5,766 nucleotides of DNA from CALCCV01 sp964388665 (lineage in GTDB: Bacteria > Bdellovibrionota > Bdellovibrionia > Bdellovibrionales > Bdellovibrionaceae), in contig CAYMBJ010000139.1 of assembly GCA_964388665.1 (NCBI GenBank), positions 1 through 5,766 of the forward strand, given 5' to 3'. The translations under genes were made by a program, and so were the position numbers. Position 1 is the stretch's first letter; every line of letters begins with the position of its first letter. Below are positions 1 through 5,161 of this stretch, in pieces. A model generated the notes under the pieces. That model saw only the letters and a list, made by a program, of their open reading frames with translations, did no database searches and had not been told where the DNA came from.

Positions 1-471
1 GCAGTTTTGCAGAGATCAGCTTTCGCTGTCACAGAATTGAAATGGAGCGCTTACGCTTCTTATCTGATTCCCAATACAGAGCAGTGGATAAGTTATTCAG
101 TGCGCGCCACTGGCTTCCACTTTCAATTGGACAAACGAGTTCCAGGCACCATGGAACCTATTGCCCCAGCTTTACGTAAAGTTGCACGCGAGCATGGAAT
201 GGATGCTGGCCTGCTTGATTTCTATATCATTCATGCGGGCGGCCCACGCATTCTTGATGATTTGTCTTACTTCTTGGGCGTAGACATAGCAAAGTTTGGA
301 TACAGCCGCGAGACTTTAGTGAACTACGGTAATATTGCGAGTGCAGTCGTACTCGATGCTTTGAGACGTGCTTTTGAATCTGGCGCATTGAAACTTGGGG
401 ACCGCGGAATGATTGCTGGCTTTGGCCCAGGAATAACGGCAGAAGTTTGCCTAGGAAGATATGCCGAATAA
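1..471 (+). CDS. Type III polyketide synthase, RppA (THN synthase)-like, C-terminal part
   Basis: This is the 3' part of a type III polyketide synthase, a chalcone/stilbene-synthase-fold homodimeric enzyme that condenses malonyl-CoA units in the cytoplasm. The frame is open to base 1, so the gene begins outside the window; 156 residues are visible. The catalytic histidine lies in FYIIHAGGPRILDD (codon at 232-234) and the catalytic asparagine in NYGNIASAVV (codon at 331-333). The family signature GFGPGITAE comes just before the stop. The nucleophilic cysteine would be upstream and is not seen. WISYSVRATGFHFQLDKRVPGTMEP closely resembles, from memory, the tetrahydroxynaphthalene synthases (RppA) of actinomycetes, which make a pigment and meroterpenoid precursor from five malonyl-CoA. 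The family call is very secure; the exact product is inferred. The gene ends 5 bp from the convergent cupin-GNAT gene. Confidence 0.93.
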   Translation, partial: AVLQRSAFAVTELKWSAYASYLIPNTEQWISYSVRATGFHFQLDKRVPGTMEPIAPALRKVAREHGMDAGLLDFYIIHAGGPRILDDLSYFLGVDIAKFGYSRETLVNYGNIASAVVLDALRRAFESGALKLGDRGMIAGFGPGITAEVCLGRYAE

Positions 472-476
472 TCACG

Positions 477-2180
477 TTATCCAATGTTCGCCTTCAAGGC
501 TTTGTTAAACTCCCGAATTTTAGTGGTCTTTTGCTCGCCCTTGAAATCATAGGTTTTCCCGTTGAACTCAAAGCCCATCTTCTGCCAGAAACCAGTGACA
601 TCATTGTCGCTAGAAATGCCGAGGCGAATCCTTTTACAACCGAACGCTCGCAAAATGTAATCTTCTGCAAGCTCATAGCATTTTCTGCCAATTCCTTGAG
701 AAAAGAGCTGCTCAGGAATCAACAATAACCCCAAATAACAAATTTCTTTTTCAGGATGGTGAGCGTGCAGGTCGAGAATACCGATGGGTTGATCATTGAT
801 TTTGATAATCAAACACTCTTTGAAATAGTCCTCGCCCTGTTTTTTAGGGCCACCAACAATGGCATGTTTCGCCATTTGCAGAGTCGGGAGACACCCATCC
901 ACACTTTGAAAGTATGCGGGCGAACGTTTGAAAATCTCGAAGACATGATCTGCATCAGATTCGGTACAAACTTGAAACTCGATATGCTCTTTGTTGTATT
1001 TATCAGATTTTGCTGAGTGCGAACCTGAAACTGGAGCTTTAAGATCATCCCAGTACCAACCCTTGCGACGACATTCCTTTTGTCGCAAGGGATTCAGTGG
1101 GTAGCTGATCTTTTCAGTCGGAAAATCCTGAGTCTCACCAATGCAAAGATAGATGACCTCCTGATCAGTGTCGTTTATCAGCGCATGGGCAAGCCCCGTA
1201 TTTGATGGATAGGCGGCAAACTCATCCGGTCCAATGGTCCGCGTGAAACCATCCAGCCAAACCGTTGGCTGTCCCTGAATCACATAAACAAATTCTTCTT
1301 CGTGCGTATGAGCATGGGGAAACGCACTCCGTGTGCCAGGAGGCAAATAGTCGAAGGAAATACCCAAATTCTTTAGCCCAATATGGTCTGTTAACCTGAA
1401 GCCTTCGCCGAAAGTTTCGTTGTCACCCGGATAGTGGAAGGCTTTGCGTTTTCCCTGGGCCTTGCAATCAAGAATATACTGTGATGGCTTCTTCGCTCTT
1501 TCCAACTCTCGAATCGGTCCTGGCAAACCCTTATGTGGACCCAACTCGTGTATGGGCGGATCATCCCACCAAATCTGACAGTCTTTCTTCAATTCCGGAT
1601 TGATCGGAAAAGAACAGAGATTTTCTTTTTTAGTTCTGTCACCAGCGACGATCAAATGAACCTCTTGATCCGTGTTGTTGATAAGCGTATGAGCGATGCC
1701 GGTCCCGGCTGGAAGACCCACGGCATAATGCTCGTTGAGACTATGAATATAGCCATTTAACCAAAGATCTGGTTTTCCTTTGAGGACAAAAACAAATTCT
1801 TCTTCGAGACTCTCCGCATGAGGGCTAGAAGTTCGACAGCCAGGAGGCAAAACAATGTGATGGACAGCAACGCGACTAAAACCGACAGAACGTCCATTGT
1901 CAGAATCAATGACCCGAATAAAATCTGATGGCGCCTCCTTTTGCGGAGACGAATCAGTTCTTGTCGAATAATGAGCGACAAAACGAGACAAAGATTCTGG
2001 CCAATCTGAAACTTGCTTTGGTTCTCTTGACATCTTCCATTCCTCTTCGGTTAGCTCCCAAACTTCATGCTCTGCATAAGTCGGGTTGACGAATTTTGCT
2101 GGGCGCAATTTAGTGATCCTAGCACCAATTTTCACTTTCACACGCCTTGATTTTTCATTACCTACTGCACTAGTAAACAC
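477..2180 (-). CDS. Double-cupin protein fused to a GNAT acetyltransferase
   Basis: A 567-residue cytoplasmic protein with three domains. Cupin 1 (about 85-195) has PPGCRTSSPHAE then EEE, and a second motif PAGTGIAHTLIN (H164). Cupin 2 (about 250-365) repeats this as PPGTRSAFPHAHTHEEE and PSNTGLAHALIN (H332). Cupin 2 keeps the His-x-His-Glu metal set, while cupin 1 has Glu123 in place of the second His. Residues 400-545 are a GNAT fold: YLGLLLIPEQLFSQGIGRK is the acetyl-CoA motif A and FWQKMGFEF is motif B. The usual Arg/Gln of RxxGxG is Phe493. The substrate is unknown; sugar, antibiotic or small-metabolite handling is only a guess. It is last in the operon. GTG 2180 is the first standard start, and coding-like codons continue above it; alternatives are GTG 2135 (AAGG upstream) and ATG 2033 (AGAGGA, 7-nt spacing). 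The domain calls are secure; the start is not. Confidence 0.88.
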   Translation of the reverse strand: MFTSAVGNEKSRRVKVKIGARITKLRPAKFVNPTYAEHEVWELTEEEWKMSREPKQVSDWPESLSRFVAHYSTRTDSSPQKEAPSDFIRVIDSDNGRSVGFSRVAVHHIVLPPGCRTSSPHAESLEEEFVFVLKGKPDLWLNGYIHSLNEHYAVGLPAGTGIAHTLINNTDQEVHLIVAGDRTKKENLCSFPINPELKKDCQIWWDDPPIHELGPHKGLPGPIRELERAKKPSQYILDCKAQGKRKAFHYPGDNETFGEGFRLTDHIGLKNLGISFDYLPPGTRSAFPHAHTHEEEFVYVIQGQPTVWLDGFTRTIGPDEFAAYPSNTGLAHALINDTDQEVIYLCIGETQDFPTEKISYPLNPLRQKECRRKGWYWDDLKAPVSGSHSAKSDKYNKEHIEFQVCTESDADHVFEIFKRSPAYFQSVDGCLPTLQMAKHAIVGGPKKQGEDYFKECLIIKINDQPIGILDLHAHHPEKEICYLGLLLIPEQLFSQGIGRKCYELAEDYILRAFGCKRIRLGISSDNDVTGFWQKMGFEFNGKTYDFKGEQKTTKIREFNKALKANIG

Positions 2181-2216
2181 GAGCTTAGCGAATCCGAGAT
2201 AGTCAAATACTCGAAT

Positions 2217-2228
2217 CCTTCACCTACC
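2217..2228 (-). promoter_or_regulatory. Strong ribosome binding site without a standard start codon
   Basis: Two bases past the transporter stop codon the minus strand reads GGTAGGTGAAGG, a very purine-rich Shine-Dalgarno-like stretch. The codon directly after it in the cupin-GNAT frame is ATT (2216), and the frame is open from there down to GTG 2180. This suggests translation of the fusion gene may begin near here, possibly at a rare ATT start. Alternatively the site acts from a longer distance on GTG 2180. Confidence 0.4.
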
Positions 2229-2230
2229 TT

Positions 2231-3247
2231 CTATCCAAAGCGAATGATCAAAAACCAAACTGTAAAGCCAGAAAAAGAAAGAATGCCGATCCAGCTCCAA
2301 ATATAAAGGAATCGGGATATGACCTTTTTGCTACTGAAATTTTTAGATGTAACCAGTCGGTGATTTAAGAATGCAAAAAGCGGAGCCATTACAAACGAAA
2401 CGAGGGTGGCAAAGTCAACCAAAGCTGTCAGCGATGAAATGAAGACCAGCAACAATACGATCGCCCCTGCTGCCTGGACCCATGCGCATAACTTTCTATA
2501 GTCTCGCGACTGTTTCGGTAACCCCCAGGCAGTGATTACTTCGGCAAGGACCCTAGGAAATCCATCAATGACAACAATCAAGGTGGAAAATATCGCAAGA
2601 AATAGAGCTATGCCTACAGGCAAGCCGACCCAAGCCCCAAGTCCCGCAGGCATCCAGCCAATCAGAGCTGCTATAAAAAATAAATCTGCCTGTGACCAAC
2701 CTGAAAATCCTAAATCCCACGAAAACGTTCCCTCTTTAGCAAACGGAAATGAAAATGCAAGCGCGCTTAGGCTTAGAATGACAATCACAAGAAAAATGTA
2801 CTTCATATTGCGTTGGAAAACATTAAAACTCAGATAATCTGAAGCAACTGTTGAGATAAGGACCAAGGCAATAGCTAAAAGCAGTGGTGATACGCTAACC
2901 CCGGTCGTCTCGATAAGAATCCCCGAGGACAGCATTGAAACAGCAGCCACAACCGTAAACATGATACTCAAGAATGCGATTCCAACTATCATAAGAATCA
3001 CTCGACTGATATTTCGATACCCTTGAATGACGCTTTCTCCTGTTTCACAGGTATAAAGAGGGCCAAACAAAAATGCCGGATACTTCAGAATAAGACAACC
3101 GCAAATGACTGGAATGATTGCGAGACCATATTCCCCGCCCGCCCTCGTTGCCTGAACGACATGAGACACTCCAACTGCGGCACCAGAGAACAGTACGCTG
3201 ACGCCAATTTTTTTCAAAATATACGAAACGCCATTGACTCCGCCCAA
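2231..3247 (-). CDS. Nramp-family-like membrane transporter, internally shortened
   Basis: A 338-residue inner-membrane protein with about ten hydrophobic segments. Helix 1 is residues 15-36, helix 2 40-63, helix 3 80-110, helix 4 120-138, helix 5 148-168, a merged region 188-230, then 254-298 and 310-336. SGAAVGVSHVVQATRAG, KYPAFLFGPLYTCETGES and GWMPA match, from memory, the Nramp-like 'divalent metal cation transporter' group of Bacteroidetes and Bdellovibrio relatives, which usually has about 400 residues. The classical DPGN of helix 1 is GVSH here (26-29), and helix 6 reads WMPA rather than MPH. After WMPA the sequence jumps to GLGAW, which looks like an in-frame loss of helix 6b and helix 7. 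TTG 3247 was chosen for its SD (GAGGTG, 5-nt spacing); ATG 3283 is a weaker option. A metal substrate is doubtful. Confidence 0.82.
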   Translation of the reverse strand: MGGVNGVSYILKKIGVSVLFSGAAVGVSHVVQATRAGGEYGLAIIPVICGCLILKYPAFLFGPLYTCETGESVIQGYRNISRVILMIVGIAFLSIMFTVVAAVSMLSSGILIETTGVSVSPLLLAIALVLISTVASDYLSFNVFQRNMKYIFLVIVILSLSALAFSFPFAKEGTFSWDLGFSGWSQADLFFIAALIGWMPAGLGAWVGLPVGIALFLAIFSTLIVVIDGFPRVLAEVITAWGLPKQSRDYRKLCAWVQAAGAIVLLLVFISSLTALVDFATLVSFVMAPLFAFLNHRLVTSKNFSSKKVISRFLYIWSWIGILSFSGFTVWFLIIRFG

Positions 3248-3249
3248 AT

Positions 3250-3258
3250 CCTCACCTC
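3250..3258 (-). promoter_or_regulatory. Ribosome binding site fixing a TTG start
   Basis: GAGGTGAGG on the minus strand lies just ahead of TTG 3247, with GAGGTG spaced 5 nt from it. No in-frame ATG is nearby except 3283, whose only purine stretch (AAAGG) is 2 nt away. The longest open frame would overlap the upstream VOC gene by 70 bp. The site therefore favours TTG 3247 as the transporter start. Confidence 0.6.
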
Positions 3259-3303
3259 TTCTAGACCGACGGGAGCATAACATATCCTTTGGCAAGGTTT
3301 CAA

Positions 3304-3675
3304 TTATCCCTTCGGGTTCATCAACTTCAGAACATTTCCATCGGGATCCTCGAAAGTAAGCATGTGGCCCCACTCCTGCTTTGTCTCGCCAAGGATTTTT
3401 CCACCTGCCTGCTCAATTTTTATCTTATCACTCTCAATGTCATCGGATTCGAAAGTGATAGTCCCGCCACAATGTTGGCCGTGGCTGTCACGAGGAGTTG
3501 GCGGTACTTCCAAACCCTCCGTCCAGTGGAGGCCAAGACTGGTCGAGCCAAGTTGCATCGTAGTCCAATATTCATGGCCGTAGACTTTGGTCATTCCGAA
3601 TACTTCAGTATAGAACTTTACGGCGCGGCTCATTTCTTTCACATTGTAATAAAAATCGTGAATACCTTTGATCAT
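3304..3675 (-). CDS. VOC (glyoxalase/bleomycin-resistance fold) protein 1
   Basis: A 123-residue single-module-pair VOC protein, the usual length for small cytoplasmic members that dimerise. The two beta-alpha-beta-beta-beta repeats are visible: the first starts IHDFYYNVKEMSRAVKFYTEVFGM (5-28), the second GGTITFESDDIESDKIKIEQAGG (70-92). The hallmark FEDPDGNVLKL ends the fold at 108-118. Family members include glyoxalases, extradiol dioxygenases and antibiotic-binding or fosfomycin-modifying proteins. Candidate metal ligands are His6 and His50, or His65/His68. The position where FosA-type enzymes carry the C-terminal Glu is Lys117 here, so a ligand-binding rather than metalloenzyme role is possible. 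Start ATG 3675 is well supported by AGGAGG 5 nt upstream. It lies 17 bp after the sister VOC gene; the two share only the fold and are not a recent duplication. Ligand unknown. Confidence 0.92.
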   Translation of the reverse strand: MIKGIHDFYYNVKEMSRAVKFYTEVFGMTKVYGHEYWTTMQLGSTSLGLHWTEGLEVPPTPRDSHGQHCGGTITFESDDIESDKIKIEQAGGKILGETKQEWGHMLTFEDPDGNVLKLMNPKG

Positions 3676-3680
3676 AGATT

Positions 3681-3686
3681 CCTCCT
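3681..3686 (-). promoter_or_regulatory. Consensus Shine-Dalgarno for VOC protein 1
   Basis: The minus strand reads AGGAGG, a full match to the anti-SD core, 5 nt before ATG 3675 and just after the stop of the upstream VOC gene. It is the strongest ribosome site in the window and suggests this protein is made at a high level relative to its operon partners. Confidence 0.8.
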
Positions 3687-3692
3687 CATTTT

Positions 3693-4040
3693 TTAACTTT
3701 CTTCAATGCCCCAGATATTACCATCTAGGTCTTTAAAATCTGAAAATCGTGGACTTTCACCTTCGCGAATTGGCTCGGAAACTTCGACGCCATTGGCCCG
3801 CATTTCCTTGACAGTTTTCTCAATGTCGTCGCAAAGAAGATAAGGCATGGGTCCCCTGCCTATCGAATTGGCTGAAGTGGCTGCATGGACGGCCAGCCGC
3901 CCCAGCAGCTTGTGGTGTAGCGATGCGTATTCTCCTGGCGCATTGTAGTCGATTTCGTACCCGAGCTTTTCGCAGTACCATTGAATCGCTTCGTCGTGTT
4001 TCTGTGAATAAACCATGATGTGAGAAAAACGCAAAAGCAT
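3693..4040 (-). CDS. VOC (glyoxalase/bleomycin-resistance fold) protein 2
   Basis: A 115-residue VOC-fold protein, probably a cytoplasmic dimer. The first module runs FSHIMVYSQKHDEAIQWYCEKLGYEI (5-30). The second starts at MPYLLCDDIEKTVKEMRANGVEV (65-87) and ends with FKDLDGNIWGIEES at the C-terminus. His7 sits in the usual first-strand ligand position. By the FosA pattern the Glu after DxDGN is Gly111, though Glu113 is two residues on; the second His position is Met65. The C-terminal FSDFKDLDGNIWGIEE resembles lactoylglutathione-lyase-like or bleomycin-resistance-like proteins, but no substrate can be named. Start ATG 4040 has GAGGT 6 nt upstream; the longer frame to 4181 lies inside the regulator gene and is rejected. 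The start is 4 bp past the regulator stop, so translation is probably coupled. Confidence 0.92.
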   Translation of the reverse strand: MLLRFSHIMVYSQKHDEAIQWYCEKLGYEIDYNAPGEYASLHHKLLGRLAVHAATSANSIGRGPMPYLLCDDIEKTVKEMRANGVEVSEPIREGESPRFSDFKDLDGNIWGIEES

Positions 4041-4044
4041 AATA

Positions 4045-4731
4045 TTACCTCTTTCTTGATAAGCGGAATTGCGTGAAGTAAACCCAACGCAGATCCCGGT
4101 CCGTTTTTTTGCTCGATTTAATACGAAACTTTCGAAGAACAGACTGGATTTCTCGTTCCATCTCTGCCGCGTCAGAATCATTTAGAAAGATAAAATCAAT
4201 GTTATGATCTTCAGCTCTCGACAAGACATCATCCTGGAGTCGAGTCAGAATACTGGTCGGCTCGAAGGAAATTTGCTCCCGATCTGGGTAGTACCTCTTT
4301 ATTCTTTTCAAAAATCGCTGCGCATTTTCAATTTGCAACTCCGTAAGTCCGAGAGCCTCAGCAAAATATTTTGGATCAAGACCTTCTTCTTCAATGGCTT
4401 TTACAGCACCAAAATACCATGCGTTCCTCTGTAGGGTCCGTTGGCCATTGAACTCAGCAACAAGGGTTTTCATTTTGGTCTTGGCTTCAGGGTACTTTTC
4501 GCCCTCTGCAACAGCAGACAGGATGAATATCTCCCGCTCGAGATCGCGTAGGCCAAGTTTTTCCGCAATGATAACAGCCCGCTTGGAACTTAGGGACTTT
4601 CGACCCTGCATGATTTCGGAAAGCTTAGATGGTGAGAGCTCAATCTTCTTGGCGAGAGACCTCATAGAAAATCGAGGATTGATGACTTTTCTTTGATCCA
4701 ACTGCTTTTTCAGAATAGTTCGATAATCCAC
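4045..4731 (-). CDS. TIGR02147/DUF4423-family HTH regulator
   Basis: A 228-residue likely DNA-binding protein. DYRTILKKQLDQRK (2-15) is the family's typical opening. A helix-turn-helix follows at about 21-60, SMRSLAKKIELSPSKLSEIMQGRKSL with the recognition helix near SKLSEIMQG. Residues 105-150 (WYFGAVKAIEEEGLDPKYFAEALGLT) form a second winged-helix-like part. The end, WVYFTQFRLS, matches the family's usual QLFPL-type final strand. Members known to me are about 270 residues; the stretch between the second helical part and the C-terminal domain is shorter here. The family is poorly characterised and expanded in Bdellovibrio relatives and Fibrobacter. As first gene of the operon it probably controls it. 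GTG 4731 is the first start after an in-frame stop, but no SD lies at normal distance; AGGGAG is 18 nt away. Confidence 0.85.
   Translation of the reverse strand: MDYRTILKKQLDQRKVINPRFSMRSLAKKIELSPSKLSEIMQGRKSLSSKRAVIIAEKLGLRDLEREIFILSAVAEGEKYPEAKTKMKTLVAEFNGQRTLQRNAWYFGAVKAIEEEGLDPKYFAEALGLTELQIENAQRFLKRIKRYYPDREQISFEPTSILTRLQDDVLSRAEDHNIDFIFLNDSDAAEMEREIQSVLRKFRIKSSKKTDRDLRWVYFTQFRLSRKR
4047..4051 (-). promoter_or_regulatory. Ribosome binding site overlapping the regulator stop codon
   Basis: GAGGT on the minus strand lies 6 nt before ATG 4040, and its last base is the first base of the regulator's TAA stop. Ribosomes ending on the regulator would land on this site, the classic arrangement for translational coupling. 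It also fixes the start of the VOC gene. Confidence 0.7.
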
Positions 4732-4777
4732 GAAAAAGGGGATAACATGCTCCCTAGATTAGGGCAATCAAACGAGT

Positions 4778-4803
4778 GAACAAAGTGTTCCCCTCTGTTC
4801 CCC
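4778..4803. promoter_or_regulatory. Operator-like inverted repeat with an extra half-site
   Basis: The plus strand reads GAACA-AAG-TGTTC (4778-4790), a perfect 5-bp inverted repeat with a 3-bp spacer. A further TGTTC half-site follows at 4796-4800, exactly 10 bp after the first. The site lies about 47 bp before the regulator start and overlaps a weak possible -35 element (minus-strand TTGTTC, then 16 nt, then TAATCT). This placement suits repression by the neighbouring HTH protein, but binding is inferred only. Confidence 0.35.
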
Positions 4804-4805
4804 TG
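4786..4805. repeat. Tandem 10-bp repeat
   Basis: TGTTCCCCTC (4786-4795) is followed directly by TGTTCCCCTG (4796-4805), identical at 9 of 10 positions. The period equals one helical turn, so both copies present the same DNA face, as expected for protein-binding half-sites rather than a random short repeat. Confidence 0.5.
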
Positions 4806-4961
4806 CAGGCAAAATCCACCCCCGGACCCCAAAGTCCACATTCATTGATGACTTCGAGCATCTTTTTTTTGTTACGCGCACGCAGTCGCAAGCAATAGAC
4901 GCTACGGTTTGAATGTCACTATTCTTCGTTATTTTCGCAGAGGCTTACCTGGGTGCCGTGG

Positions 4962-4971
4962 ACGCTAGCGT
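4962..4971. repeat. Perfect 10-bp palindrome
   Basis: ACGCTAGCGT is its own reverse complement. A near copy of the surrounding block, GACGCTA-two bases-GTTT, occurs 63 bp away at 4898-4910 (11 of 13 positions shared with 4961-4973). It may be a binding site; the function is unknown and chance is possible. Confidence 0.3.
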
Positions 4972-5111
4972 TTTCGATAATATTTTTTGAGAAAAGTGGT
5001 GGCAATTTCGGAAGCATAACCTTCGTTGTAGTTCTGAAGATAAAGAAGAAATTTCTCGATTGTGGAATTGCCAAAAATTGGTTCAAGCATCATTTATTAT
5101 CACTTCTTTTT

Positions 5112-5127
5112 GAGGTGATGTCACCTC
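5112..5127. repeat. Inverted repeat overlapping the ribB hairpin
   Basis: GAGGTGA and TCACCTC flank a 2-bp centre, giving a 6-bp stem with a 4-base loop in practice. Its right arm (5124-5127) is shared with the larger stem at 5124-5151, so the two structures compete and only one can form at a time in a transcript. Confidence 0.4.
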
Positions 5128-5151
5128 TAGCCCAGAACTCTGGGCTAGAGG
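5124..5151 (-). terminator. Hairpin just downstream of ribB
   Basis: A 12-bp perfect stem (5124-5135 with 5140-5151) closes a 4-base loop and begins 10 nt after the ribB stop on the minus strand. Position and strength suit a transcription terminator or 3'-end stabiliser. No U tract follows on the minus strand (the bases after it are A-rich), so classical intrinsic termination is uncertain. Confidence 0.45.
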
Positions 5152-5161
5152 AACGAGAACC

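Larger units (their letters stand above)
4732..5161. other. Intergenic region between ribB and the regulator-led operon
   Basis: No convincing gene lies here on either strand. It carries the hairpins after ribB (5112-5151), a palindrome at 4962-4971, a GC-rich C-run stretch (4786-4830) with a 10-bp tandem repeat, an operator-like inverted repeat (4778-4790), and a T8 run at 4863-4870. I looked for tRNA, tmRNA, SRP RNA and FMN riboswitch cores and saw none. It should hold the promoter of the minus-strand operon. Confidence 0.7.

Noticed and set aside
430..480. A bidirectional terminator between the convergent PKS and cupin-GNAT genes
   Set aside because: Only 5 bp separate the stops, and the stems visible nearby are 4-5 bp without T tracts.
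3248..3373. A longer start for the transporter (to 3373)
   Set aside because: It overlaps the VOC gene by 70 bp and adds a charged, non-membrane segment; TTG 3247 has a strong SD.
4041..4181. A longer start for VOC protein 2 (to 4181)
   Set aside because: The extra residues lie wholly inside the regulator gene in another frame and do not look like VOC sequence; ATG 4040 has a good SD.
4754..4861. A 35-codon minus-strand ORF (ATG 4861 to TAG 4754) upstream of the regulator
   Set aside because: No Shine-Dalgarno precedes it, its composition follows the GC-rich repeat stretch, and it covers the likely operator and promoter; nothing supports translation.
4801..4870. A possible structural RNA or terminator suggested by C-runs followed by T8
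   Set aside because: No stable GC stem lies directly before the T run, and I found no tRNA T-loop, SRP or tmRNA core.
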